The notes: a model not told the origin generated them from the sequence alone. A DNA stretch of 64,000 nucleotides from Xanthostigma xanthostigma (GCA_963575645.1 OY754464.1:2418001-2482000), one strand, 5' to 3'; numbered from the stretch's first letter, positions 31,654 to 42,492 are shown. Made by a program: numbers and translations.

Positions 31654-32268
31654 TCTATATACCTACTAATATATAAGCTGAAGAGTTTGTTTGTTTGTAT
31701 GGTTGAACGCGCTAATCTCAGGAACTACTGGTTCGAATTGAAAACAAATTTTTTTGTTGAATAGCCCATTTATCGAGGAAGGCTATATAAAATCAGGCTA
31801 CGACCATTAGGAGCGGAGCATTAATGAAAAATGTTGCTAAATGTATCTCAAAAATACGCTTCTATTCAGGTGAAATGCACTAACTAAATATACTCATATT
31901 AGCGTTTCAGAATACAAAGCCGGCTAGCTCAATCGGTAGAGCACACGACTATCAATACCAGGGTCGTGGGTTCGAGCCCTACGTTGGGCGAATATATTTT
32001 TATTTTTTTTTAATTTTCTACATTGCTTTCTTCTAAGGCTTACATTGAAATTTATTTTAATTTTATTTAATTAATAAAAAAAAATTATTAGTTAAAAAAA
32101 GTATAAATACTGCTTTTTATCGACAAAAAATTTTGAACGGTAACTCCGATCATCATGAAATTTGGACACAACATTCATCTCGGTAAACTAAGATGAATGT
32201 GTGTACTCATATTCCTCCCTTCCCCATTCGTTCTTTTACACCCAGGTTAAACCGGGCGGGACCGCTAG
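31654..32268 (+). mobile_element. Helitron with tRNA-like cassette, copy 3
   Basis: It starts TCTATATACCTACTAATATA and ends CGGGCGGGACCGCTAG before T. It has the same internal order as copies 1 and 2. The tRNA-like cassette lies at 31918-31990. It is followed without spacer by a second, shorter copy at 32269. No coding sequence. Confidence 0.85.
31918..31990 (+). tRNA. tRNA-Lys-like pseudogene inside Helitron
   Basis: This is the best preserved of the three cassettes. The T arm GTGGGTTCGAGCCCTAC pairs (one wobble), and five of seven acceptor pairs are possible with GTTGGGC. The anticodon position reads ATC. The anticodon stem does not pair. A T-rich run follows at 31996-32012. Confidence 0.7.
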
Positions 32269-32619
32269 TACTAATATATAAAGCTGAGGAGTGTGTTTGT
32301 TTGTTTGGTTGAACGCGTTAATTTCAGGAACTACTGGTTTGAATTATTTTTTTTTGTTGGATAGCCCATTTATCGGGGAAGGCGATAGGCTATATAATAT
32401 CACGTTACGACCAATAGGAGCGCAGCATCAATGAAAAATGTTGCAAAATATCACTCAAAATTTGTCCGTCCGACAAAAACTTTTGAATGGTAACTCCGAT
32501 CATCATGAAATTTGGACTCAACATTCATCTCGGTAAATTAAGATGAATGTGCGTACTCAAGTCCGTCTCTCCCCCCATTCGTTCTTTTGCACCCGGATGA
32601 AACCGGGCGGGGCCGCTAG
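32269..32619 (+). mobile_element. Helitron without the tRNA cassette, tandem copy
   Basis: It begins at the base after the preceding Helitron's CTAG, with TACTAATATATAAAGCTG. It ends GGGCGGGGCCGCTAG before T. It lacks the cassette and its A/T-rich flanks (present in copies 1-3 between the GAAAAATGTTGCAAAAT word and TTTTGAA(T/C)GGTAACTCCG). It represents either the precursor state or a deletion. Confidence 0.8.
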
Positions 32620-32639
32620 TTATTTATATAAGGAAGAAG

Positions 32640-32880
32640 GCTTGAATCTAAGTAAACAACATTGAGCCGTACCAACCAATCCAGAAGGGAAAACTACGAC
32701 CCTGCAGAGAACACCAGCACGCTGAGCATAAAATAAGGGAGAACAGCAGTCGCCTAGATTTAGAAGGACACTTCGTCCGCGTTTGATAACGTCTACCGCA
32801 GTTGTAGACGAAACGTCAGGTAGGTACAAATACCAATGAACTACGGTCTACAAGTCCGGATACCAAGAATATTTGAAACA
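32640..32880 (+). mobile_element. Penelope-like element D, single arm
   Basis: It matches the right arm of 29619-30078: CAGAGAACACCAGCACGCTG, GAGAACAGCAGTCGCCTAGA, hammerhead-like motif (32780-32820), then ACAAATACCAATGAAC. No inverted partner is nearby. The 69-codon minus frame is an artefact. Confidence 0.65.
32780..32820 (+). ncRNA. Hammerhead-like ribozyme motif (element D)
   Basis: TTGATAA (32783-32789), extra C, GTCTAC and GTAGAC (perfect 6-bp stem II, loop CGCAGTT), GAAA, ACGT palindrome, C, AGG. Stem II is longer than in the other families. The 5' side of stem I (CGT) is poorly matched to AGG. Confidence 0.45.
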
Positions 32881-33721
32881 ACGCTAGCCGTGAAAGGCTA
32901 CACACTTGGATAATATTTACAGCATTTATGTTATTTCAACTATTGTTTATAAGTAGATAAACGGTACTGTGGGAAGTCGTAACAGTTGAAAACAGTAAAG
33001 CGCATAAGAAAAGGGCTATAAGAAGGGCTCTATAATTTAACTCTACCAGAAAGGATTCGATGTTCCTTTTTTTAAAGAAGACAATACCTTAGAGACAGCT
33101 GATATATTTACTACGAGGTTAAAGTTGAAAAAACTAAAAATCACAGAGCGAAAGGAACAACATAGTATACGTTTGTGAGATTTTTTTGTTGGTATATACC
33201 TCAATTTTATGTACACATGTAGCGGAAAACGTGGGATGTCTAAATTGAAGTAATATTATGTATAACTTTTTCTGTCTGTCTGTACATACTCAATTTACAT
33301 TATAAAATAATGATTCTCAGTAAATATTTTCTGTTTGCTTTTAAAATGTTTTATGGACTGTCCTAAAATTCAAAGAAAATGTAACATTTTTAATTATTTA
33401 TCTCTGCGCCACGGCACGCTTGATACGTTTGGTCCGCTACATTGGTCACACGTTGAACCGGTTAGCAAATTAATTAGTGTGTCCCCAATTAAAAAAACTA
33501 ATGTCGTGTGGTTTTCTAGCGTAATTTTTAAACAACTTCCAAGAATTTTATAGTTAAACGCTTCACCAAGTATTCGACATACGAATAAATAATAAAATAG
33601 ACGTTCTCTCTCGCTCACTAAATACTGAAGAGTTTTCTTTTGAATATTTAAAAATTAGTACAGATCCGACTAGACAGATGACAGTTGGACTCCACATGCT
33701 GAATATTATTTCATCTTATAC
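32881..33721. other. Unassigned stretch
   Basis: Frames of 72 and 74 codons (33335-33553 plus, 33394-33618 minus) overlap on opposite strands with no domain pattern. No repeat recognised. Confidence 0.3.
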
Positions 33722-34104
33722 ACCGAGCGGGGTGGCGTGGTGGCCAGACCACTAGACTCGCTTTTGGAAGGTACCGTGTTCGAATTCCGGCGGGGGCAGA
33801 TGTAACTGGGACTTTTTCCTGTTGCCTCTCGCCTAGAAACGGTAATTCCTGTGCCGGCCATCTTGTTGAGGTTTTCCATGGTTTCCCGCAACAATTCCAT
33901 ATAAATCTCGAGATGGTTCCTTATTCTTGGTCATGGCCGATTACCTGTCAAACTCCTGTGCTCAAAATTTGCCTGCCTTATCATAATGTCCTAAAATTCC
34001 TTCAATCGCCCATTGCTATTAATTAAGTGGAAGTTTTAGAAAATAATGGGAAGTGCGATAGATGAAAAAAAAGTGATGGTGCGAATGGCGTCTGTTATGA
34101 CACA
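33722..34104 (+). mobile_element. tRNA-derived SINE, copy 3 (3' truncated)
   Basis: It starts ACCGAGCGGGGTGGCGTGG. Box B is decayed (GTTCGAATTCCGG). The body matches the other copies until GTCTGTTATGACA at 34094. The (ATT)n tail is missing, so the 3' end has been lost or replaced. Confidence 0.8.
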
Positions 34105-34875
34105 CAGCGCCTAGCGATTGGTGAGATATCTTAAACGTTGTTTGGCAGAGTAAACACAATTTTTGTTTACCGACGATGCGCGATAAAAAAAAATGAAAAA
34201 AAACGGCGCCTGCGAATTTTGATTTGATTCATATTCGAGTTATAAAATCGTGCGGTGCTAAATGGAGTGTTTATATGTTTGACGCAAATCAATCAGTTAG
34301 AAGCAGGCGTGTGCTGGATTGGTAATTCGGTACACAGTAATCAGTTTTTCAAATCGAACGAGAGCTCTTCGGAGGCCTGCAATGAAAATATATCTTTATC
34401 TATTTTCTTTTACAAGACCGCTATCAGTCACGGTGAGCGAATCCACCGAATAGATTAAGTAAAGGTGCAGGCACACAGATCGATTACAGTTTGCAGAGGC
34501 GTAGAGCAGCGTTTCGAAGTAAAATTTCTTTAGGCGCGACTTGAAGAGTAACCTTTTTTTCGGACGGAAGAAATGCGACCATAAAAAAATCAAATTTGAT
34601 TCCCATTTTTGATTGAATTATCACCAATTAACTGAAACTTAAGTATTCTAGGTGACGTTCAATTTTTCTTCCAATTTTTTATTTTTACCTGTTCGTTAAA
34701 AATTGAGCTTTTGTAATACACATTCAACTTCAATAGCAATTTAAAAAAAATATGAAAAAAAATTAGGGCGTAGTTGGGGTAGCAAAGAATAAGGCCAGCT
34801 CCGAGGGTATTAACAAAAGATTTATGCAACTTTTACATAAAATGTGCGTTTTTAAATCATATATATTAATACTCT
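34105..34875. other. Unassigned stretch
   Basis: Frames of 67 and 65 codons lie on opposite strands at 34255-34593 without domain pattern. Nothing else was recognised. Confidence 0.3.
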
Positions 34876-35452
34876 AAGGTTAAAGATGTTTGCCTTGCTT
34901 TTTAGAAAAAACCTCACAATTTCTACACATAAATTATGTATCATTTTACAGATAATTGCTTGCTCTACTGACATCGACAACTAAAAAATTTATTATTGCT
35001 TTTGTTTTTGTAAATTAATTAAAATACAGCAACGCTGAACAACGTCTGCCATCTGACGGCTTTAATTTTCAAACAACGTCAACACTTCGATCTGTCATCT
35101 TACCTTCATATTGTAATACAACAGACACAATATTGCATACTGCCATCTAACTTCCTTAATTTTGAAACAGCGAGCAACGCTGAACAACGTCACAGCAATG
35201 CTGCATGATACCATCTGACGGCTTAGTTCAACGCTTTTGCTACTTGCGCCTCTATATGACAATTTTAGTAAAATATTTCTTCGATATGTCATCTGAGCTT
35301 CATATTGTAATACAACAAAAAGAAGAACGTTATAAGCAGTGTGCAAAATTAGAAACGAATTGAATACCTGCAATCATATTTAAAAAATAATTTTGTAAAG
35401 TGATAATTATTATACTTATTTAGTGCGAATAATTCGCACAGGTCACACTAGT
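34876..35452 (+). mobile_element. 0.58-kb repeat R, copy 2 (Helitron-like ends)
   Basis: It is a direct repeat of 30221-30795. The upstream flank begins TCATATATATTAAT, a plausible Helitron 5' end. The 3' end reads TCACACTAG followed by T. The two copies do not begin TG and end CA, so they are not LTRs despite their direct orientation. The 4.1 kb between them contains unrelated Helitrons and a SINE. Confidence 0.6.
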
Positions 35453-35502
35453 AAATATTTAAAGAAATAAAAAGGCGATACAAAAAATGACTTTACTCTA
35501 GG

Positions 35503-35651
35503 TCTGTTCAAAAGCTATTTGAGAACGGTAACAGAACCGCCACAGTTTTGTTACTGCACAGTAGCTCAAAAATCTATATAAAAAGTTTCGTTTTAGCTAC
35601 TGCGCAAGACGGTCACGGTTTTGTTACCGTTCTCTGACTGCTTGGAACAGA
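35503..35651. mobile_element. Short TIR MITE, AGAACGGTAAC arms
   Basis: TCTGTTCAAAAGC...GAGAACGGTAACAGAACCG on the left is inverted on the right as CGGTTTTGTTACCGTTCTC, then TTGGAACAGA. The total is 149 bp. The flanking duplication was not resolved. Confidence 0.7.
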
Positions 35652-37513
35652 GCTTGTGATTACCTTTTCATATGCTATATTAATAAACTTAAAAATCGCA
35701 TTGAGATATCAAATATATTATTTGACGTTTACAATTTTCAAATAAGTTTAAAACAAGAGTCTTCTTGAACTGGTTACTGCAAAAAAGTGCTCAAATGAAT
35801 GACCGCTAAGAAATACCTATCGCAAGTGTTGGTTGATTTGGTGGTGGAGGAACGGGTATATATGGTGGAAGTGCCGGTGTACACGCTGGACTTTTTTTAA
35901 TTTTAAAAGCAGTTGAATAATATTTTGAATCATACTTACAATGTTTTCTTGAAATTTAATACGGTGCCCCTATTTTTAACAGACGGCAAAAAAGACGCTA
36001 TCTATTCGACATATGTAATATATATTTTTTCAAATGTTTGTTCTCGAAGTGTTAAAACCGATTTTCAGAACATTTCGTGAACATTCTGAACAAAATGGCA
36101 TCGAAATTCGTCAAATTGGTGAACCCTTCGAACATCGGCTTGGGGCCAAAATACTTCTTTTCCAGTAACAGGTGTTTTTTTTTTTTTTTCTGAAAAACGA
36201 ATTATGAAATAACAATATTTTGTTGTAAAAATATCGTTGAAAAGGAACAAAATAAAAAATGTATTTTAATTATTTTCAGTCATTATTTTCTTTCATTTAT
36301 CCTCGTGCATAAAAAAAATATATCGCTGAAATTTTCAAGAGGCGCAAAAAAAAAGGTACTTCACTAATTTTCATTCTGTTCTTTCACGTATTCATCAACA
36401 TAATTGCAAAACTGAAAAAAAGTCACCGTGCTTTTCGCAACTGTTAGTAACTCATTTAAAACCGTTATTTAAAAACTGTTCTTAAATGATTCAGCGGTTT
36501 GAGATCTAGACTACAGACGATAGACAGACATAAAGATGATTTTTAAACACAAGTTTTTAGGTTCCTAGAACTTGTAAACGTATAAAAATGCAATATCAAG
36601 ATTACGATGTAGGTGTTATGAGACAGTAAGTCTTCTAAATTTCGATCCCTCCCTTGGTGAAATTTGGTAAGATGTTGTGAGATCCCCTCCTCCTCAAATG
36701 CTATCTTTTATAATAATTTTTCTGACTTAAAAAGTTGTCGTGAGATTTTCATTGACCCTCCTCTTCCTTTAAATGACATTTTTCCGGACCCCTCCCCTCC
36801 TATTTTGAGCTCATCTAATTAATGAACATTAAACAAAAAGAAAAAAAATCGACATGAGCGGTTTTGCTTTTTGGACGATATGGTCGAGAACGCGCTTCTT
36901 GGACCCGTCGTGGGACGCCTGGCAGATGTAAAACATTAAGCAAAATTCTGGTAACTAAATTTCGCCCTGTCAACTTCCGAAATTAAAGTAACTAAATATC
37001 GCCCTGTAACTAAATTTTCCTGCGTCATCTAGTTGTCGTTTTTAACAAAAGCCGTTATAATCCAACGCATACATAAAGCAAGCGTCACACGCTGTCATCT
37101 AACGAAATTCTAGTAACTAAATTTGGCCCTGTCAACTAACCAAATTTTAGTAACTAAATATCGCCCTGTAACTATGCGCGCGCACACACAAGGGAGTGGA
37201 GAGCGGTGGCGTAGAGAGTGTCATGCCGTGATACGAGTCGGTTTTACTTACAAAAAGTCGACATGAGCCGTTTTGCTTTTTGGACGCAGATTCACGTATG
37301 GTCGAGAAACGGCGCTTCTTGAGGACAAACAAAACACGCAAGACTGCACTTCACATTTTATTTCCTGATGTTCTTTTAGCTCTATTCCCGAGAGAGGGTA
37401 CAATTTCATTCCCGGATCCTGTGTTAAACCAATATATAACCACTAGGATTTAAACCGTTATGACATTTGATATGTTCGCGCCGGTGACATACGTCTGCTG
37501 TTCTTTTGTTTGA
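35652..37513. repeat. Unassigned, with internal dispersed duplications
   Basis: GACATGAGC(G/C)GTTTTGCTT with TTTGGACG and ATGGTCGAGAA occurs at 36852-36910 and again at 37259-37310. The phrase GTAACTAAATATCGCCCTGT occurs at about 36980 and 37150, with variants at 36951, 37001 and 37110. The stretch looks like a decayed minisatellite-like element. 35652-36840 has nothing recognised apart from a poly-T/poly-A context. Confidence 0.5.
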
Positions 37514-38000
37514 TGCCCATATTCACCGAACACTATTAAAGATAGAAGTTACTAATCTTGAAAAAAATTTATTCGTTATAATAGAATTTTATTTGAATTC
37601 ACCAAGCAAATTATCAGGTAGAAAAGTTAGTAAAAGAATAAATATACACTGTATTATACTCCTTGCTCTTTTTGTTGAATATTGTGACGTTCACCCAAAA
37701 ATACGACCGATGGCGTTAGTGTAAACGTCAGAAAAAAGTTTCACAAAATAATGTTTTATCCTAACCCAATAGCACACAAAACTTTCACTAGCTTTAATGT
37801 TTTACAATTCTACACTTCGCAAAAGGTTAATAAACAACACATAAATAAATTCACAAGAGCAAACTGTAGATATAACAGTCCACGTTTGTAGGTTAGGTAT
37901 TATGATCTATGTGGCGGCCATTATTATTTTATCAGGCGAATAAATATTTATACTCTGGAAGTAAGACGGGATAGATTTATACCTGCAGTTGCAATTACAT
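37514..38000 (+). mobile_element. Repeat family B, copy 2
   Basis: It starts CATATTCACCGAACACTATT and matches copy 1 (12715) through GGCGTTAGTGTAAACGTC and GCGGCCATTATTATTTTATC to about 38000, where it is truncated. It lacks the 86-bp insertion, giving an empty-site reference for it. Confidence 0.75.
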
Positions 38001-38442
38001 GGTTTTACTCCCGATCAAATGCGCCATTAGATGTTTCCATCAAAATTGAAAAATCTACAAGTTCCGCTTGCATTTGACTGTTTTGTTTGTTGTATATTAT
38101 GCAACACAGACTTACGTATAGATTTTTACAGTAAGTCCCGTCGGAGAAGACTTCTCTGGGTTATTTATACGTTTAATAGAACGAGAAAAATTGTCTTCAG
38201 AGACCCGTTTCTTTAACCTTACAGTCTTAAACTTGTCAGACTTTGACAACTATAAAATGTAACATAGACTGGCTTTATCTACCCTTGCATTGTTTGACTA
38301 TTTGAACACAAAAAACAAAATTCTCTTTTCAAAATAGTACCTTTTTAGAAATTAGAATGCTGTTATAAAATATTCGTTAGAACATTAGATATAATTAAAA
38401 ATGTTTATGTAACCACGTTCTATTTATTATTATAATATATTC

Positions 38443-38925
38443 ACCGAACGTAAGTAGTTATTTATTTGATTCATTTCAGGCAACTATCCCTCCGAATAAA
38501 CAGCGATAATTCAATTCACCAACCACAGGTATAAATCTATTCTGTCCAAATTCTCGGATATAAATATTTATTGACCTGATAAAATAATAATGGCCGCCAC
38601 ACACATCATAATACCTAACCTATAAACGTGGAGTATTATATCTACAGTGTGCTCTTGTGAATTTATTTTTCTGTTCATTATTAACCTTTTGTGAAGTGTA
38701 TAGTTGTAAAACATTAAAGTTAGTGGAAGTTTAGTGTGCAATTGGATTTGGATAAGAGATTATTATTTTGTGAGACTTTGTTTTTTTTTTGACGTTTACA
38801 CTAACGATATCGGTCGGATTTTTGAACATGAACGTCAAAATATTCAACAAAAATACCAAGGAGTATAGTGTATATTTATTCTTTAACTAACTTTTCTATC
38901 TAACAGTTTGGTTGGTGACTTGAAA
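38443..38925 (-). mobile_element. Repeat family B, copy 3, inverted
   Basis: This is the inverted relative of copy 2, 440 bp away, ending at ATATTCACCGAACG. It carries GACGTTTACACTAACG and GATAAAATAATAATGGCCGCC. It also lacks the 86-bp insertion. Copies 2 and 3 together form a large inverted pair. Confidence 0.75.
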
Positions 38926-40017
38926 GTAAATCTTATTGTGACAAAGATCGCTATTCAAAATTTTGATCAATATACAATTGGGCTTTTGAATGAAAATTTT
39001 TTTTGTCATAAATGGAAAGATCGTATATAAGTTTTATAACAAAACTATTTTTCTTTTTTTTATTTTCGTTATAATTCAAAAGTTAGGTATATCAAATTAA
39101 AAATAAATTTTTGTACCCAGTTCCGAGAACGCGCCGACATTTTCGAACATAATCTGACGTCATAATGTTTTAGTCAATACACATGTAGAAGCCATTGATA
39201 GTATACTGCGTATATACATTTTACCATTATGACGTCACAACTGTCAAAAACAATTTTAGTGCGTTTGCAGTTACGTGATTTTTTAAAATATTTTATCAAT
39301 TTTAAATTGCTTATAATTAATTTAAAAAAAGTTTTTTGAAAGTTTTTCGCATCGATTATCAATATTATTTATAATAAAGTTTTAAAATACAATAAAAAAA
39401 TCGATAATTATTTTTTTTCAAAAGCCTAATTATAGTTAAAAAAAATATCAATTCAATCGACCAATTATTTTTCAAGCGGGATCGATTTAAAATAATTCTA
39501 CAATGCTTTTCTTAACGGAGAAATATGTTTGGTCACAATCTAATTGTTGCGCGCTCTTTTATACTCAATTTTACTGAAACCGATTTATTTTAACGGTCTA
39601 CTTTATACTCGTACATAAAATTTAATTTCATTTATAGCGAATTGTTTCCGCATTTGTTGTTAGTTTTATTCTCTCTAATTGACAATTTTGTATAAATATG
39701 AGATTGCAATCTTTCGTTACTGCTATTGCAAAGTAGAATTTCATTCTCGTTCACGGTACATTTTGTTTTACACACATGTATTGGGATTTTACTTCGACCG
39801 AGCGCCATCTATTCGGCATTTCAATGAACTATCCTATGCGAAGCATCTCAAACAGTAAACCAAATGCGCGCTACCAATTTTTGAAAATATTTATCGTTTA
39901 CAGTTATGAAAGATACATACGTCATTGACAAATCGAAGAAGAAGCACGACTAGTGTTGTGCAGTACCGAATTGTGTCAGTAGATTAAATGTTGATATTAA
40001 ATATTTTTTTTAATTTG
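38926..40017. other. Unassigned AT-rich stretch
   Basis: No recognised element. The 62-codon frame at 39174-39362 has no domain pattern. Confidence 0.3.
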
Positions 40018-40225
40018 TTTTCACCACTCTCACCTTTTGGGAAATATTCACTCACAAATTAAATCACTCGCAAATTAAATTACGTCGACTGTGCTTATTG
40101 GTTTGAGTCCGTAGCTGCGTTTCACCTTTTGTTCAAGATGGTTTCTACAGATGCGTTTTGAGGGCGCCATCTGTCAGTCGATGCCCTTAAATAGCAGAAA
40201 CTGCGTAAACACGCGTTACTACCGT
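40018..40225 (+). repeat. Dispersed repeat, pair with 8600-8787
   Basis: It shares CACTCACAAATTAAATCACT, GTTCAAGATGGTTTCTA and GCGTAAACACG with the copy at 8600. It abuts a TIR MITE at 40244. Confidence 0.6.
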
Positions 40226-40243
40226 CTGAAAAAAAATCTGAGT

Positions 40244-40616
40244 TAGGGTCGCTTTACACGAGGCTGGATTTGCCGCTGGTTTTCTTGATTGCTTCTATGT
40301 GCTCGCTTCACATGAGACGTCTTTTCAAGCTTGTTTTGTGAACAGATCTGGTGCGCGCGCAGTGACAGTTCAAATCTAAACACAGAGCAAAACGTACCTG
40401 TTGTCTGACTCTGAGCAGAATGACGCCGTGTTAGTTTGTGGACGTTTGTTCATGTCGCCCACGCGACAAGATATTTTTTCCTGATTCGTTCTTGCTCAGG
40501 GCAAGCAGGACCTAGCAAGAAAAAAAATCCCCTGTTCTAATTATAAAATACATCTTGTGAGCTAGCAGGCGAGCCTGCAGTGACGTCATTTCTAGCCTCA
40601 TGTGCAGCGGCCTTTA
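40244..40616. mobile_element. TIR MITE, GGCCGCTGCACACG family, copy 2
   Basis: The left end TAGGGTCGCTTTACACGAGG and right end (inverted) TAAAGGCCGCTGCACATGAG are diverged inverted repeats of about 25 bp. The 373-bp interior shows CGCGCGCAGTGACAGTTC, shared with copies 1 and 3. No coding capacity. Confidence 0.7.
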
Positions 40617-40881
40617 CTATCAAGTCGGATCTATTTTTTTCAAGATGGCGTAATTTTTCCCCAGAGATAAATTCATCAAATTACAAAACAAATTATATTA
40701 TAACTATAGAGTTTAAACTGTTTAAATAATATTAAATTATTGTGTACAGAGAGAGACACTTACTGAGGGAGCGAGAAAAAGACATGTATTAGTATTAATA
40801 GACGATCGAACATGGTACGGGCCGGGAGCGGACATGGTACGGCGGATCTGTCAGTCTCCTTGTACACAGGTCGCGAACATC

Positions 40882-41112
40882 ATGCCTCCGATTAAGCGCG
40901 CGAAAATTGCAAGGAAGAAAAGAAAGGAGTGGGCAAAATTCTATTTGAAAGATCGCGATGAATTTAGTCATATGAAGTTAATAAAATCGCTTGATAGTAA
41001 AGATCATATTTTGAATAACACTCCCGAAGAATTTCTAAAGCGTTGTTACGCGCTTCTCTGTTACAATATAACTTATCTGTCAAAATTTCTGTCATGTTGC
41101 ACAACGTTTTGA
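40882..41112 (+). pseudogene. Probable Harbinger transposase N-terminal remnant
   Basis: From ATG at 40882, a 76-residue frame starts with a basic stretch (MPPIKRAKIARKKRK). It continues EWAKFYLKDRDEFSHMKLI and then TPEEFLKR. The order (tryptophan, two aromatic or leucine positions, R..FSH..L, then a phenylalanine-containing helix) resembles the N-terminus of insect Harbinger transposases. It ends without the DDE domain. I chose the internal ATG because upstream residues fall in the terminal inverted repeat. Confidence 0.5.
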
Positions 41113-41246
41113 ATTACAATGACGTCGTTATACGGTTATATGTATCAATCGTACTTGTATACACACGCACGGATATAAGTACGAACCGGACCAAGTACGA
41201 TGTGCAAACCATCGAACCGCGCGGACACGCAGACTACTGTCTAGAC

Positions 41247-41783
41247 CAGAGGTTCCCAAACTTTTTTGTCTCGTAGACCACTTGCCATGTTTTTTCGGTT
41301 TTGGGTAGACCCCCTGCTTATCTGATATTGATTTTTTGCAAATTCATTAATTTCAAATGTATTTTTGACAACTGGTATAGTGCTACTCACTTTGAACGAT
41401 TTAAATTTATAACGGTAGTGAAATGTAATGTGAAATGTTTAGTTTTATACATTTATTAATTAGATTCAAATTAAACGAATCAAATTAAAATTTACTTTCT
41501 GTTACATAAAATAACTAAGCAAAAAATAAATGTTTTTAGTGTGAGGGATGAACCTGATGCTTTAATAATAAATTTTCAACATTTGGCATCAATTTAGTTA
41601 GATTTAATCTTAAATCTCTTCGGTTAACGATGTCCAGTTTGTTTCTTTTTTTTTCGGAGATTCACTATCGTTGATCCCCATTTTCATTTCATGGACCCCC
41701 AATTTTTTTTCCCGCTGACATGGACCCCTTGCAAGTTATCGTCGACCCCTGGGGGTCGATGTAGACCACTTTGGGAATCACTG
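41247..41783. mobile_element. hAT MITE with exact 8-bp duplication
   Basis: The ends CAGAGGTTCCCAAACTTT and (inverted) CAGTGATTCCCAAAGTGG are typical hAT termini. GTCTAGAC flanks both sides exactly (41239-41246 and 41784-41791). The subterminal stretches are rich in GGACCCC and GTAGACC words. 537 bp, non-coding. It inserted into the Harbinger-like element. Confidence 0.9.
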
Positions 41784-42074
41784 GTCTAGACGATCAGATT
41801 TGGTACGGAGCGGACCATATCCGCTGTCCGGTCCGTACCAAGTTCGATCGTCTATTAATACTTTAAAGAAACACAATAAATGTGGCGACAAAGTTTACAG
41901 ACAGTTTTAACACAGTTATAAGTACGGACACAAAGCTCTGAAAGCACAAATTAGATACTTTAGCTTGTTAAATATTTTCTTTTTTAGTTTTAATGTGTCA
42001 ACAAATCAAATTGGTCCGTACTTTTAAATTTCAGTTATGTGGATCTGCGGCAATCCATCCGCCAACTCCAGGAA

Positions 42075-42492
42075 TAAAGGCCGCTGCACACGAGGCTGGT
42101 TTTGCTGCTAGAATCATAGCCGGAACTTGTGCTGGCTACGAGGATGGAAATGACGTCTCTGCGGGCTCACGCAAGATAGTTTTCAAAAATTATTAGAAGC
42201 GGGACTGTTTTCAGTGCTAGTTTGTCTGCTTGTTTTGAGCGAGAACCAATCGTGTCACGTGAGCGACTTTGGCAAACGCTCACAAATAAAAATGGCGTCA
42301 TAATTTTGTTCAGAGACAATAATCGTCCACTTTTGTTAACACTCGAACTGTCACTGCGCGCGCACCAAACCCATCTACAAAGCCATCGTGTGAAACAAAC
42401 ACATAAAAGCCATCACGAAAATCAACGCCATAGCATGCTTGAAATCTAGCAAGGAGTCTAGCCGGCACAACCAGCCTCGTGAGTAGCGAAGC
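42075..42492. mobile_element. TIR MITE, GGCCGCTGCACACG family, copy 3
   Basis: The left end TAAAGGCCGCTGCACACGAG and inverted right end CTCACGAGGCTGGTTGTG flank a 418-bp interior, which shares AAAATGGCGTCATAA and CGAACTGTCACTGCGCG with copy 1. The 88- and 75-codon frames inside are artefacts. Confidence 0.7.

Larger units (their letters stand above)
40791..41862 (+). mobile_element. Harbinger-like element, interrupted by hAT MITE
   Basis: The inverted ends AGTATTAATAGACGATCGAA (left) and its complement (right, ending 41862) extend inward through TGGTACGG. A transposase-like N-terminus starts at 40882. With the 537-bp hAT MITE removed, about 535 bp remain. The 3-bp target duplication is not clean because the flanks are palindromic (TTAAT). 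The superfamily call rests on the coding remnant. Confidence 0.6.

Noticed and set aside
30221..35452. LTR retrotransposon bounded by two 0.58-kb direct repeats
   Set aside because: The repeats do not start TG or end CA, no primer-binding site or gag/pol sequence lies between them, and the interior consists of other elements.
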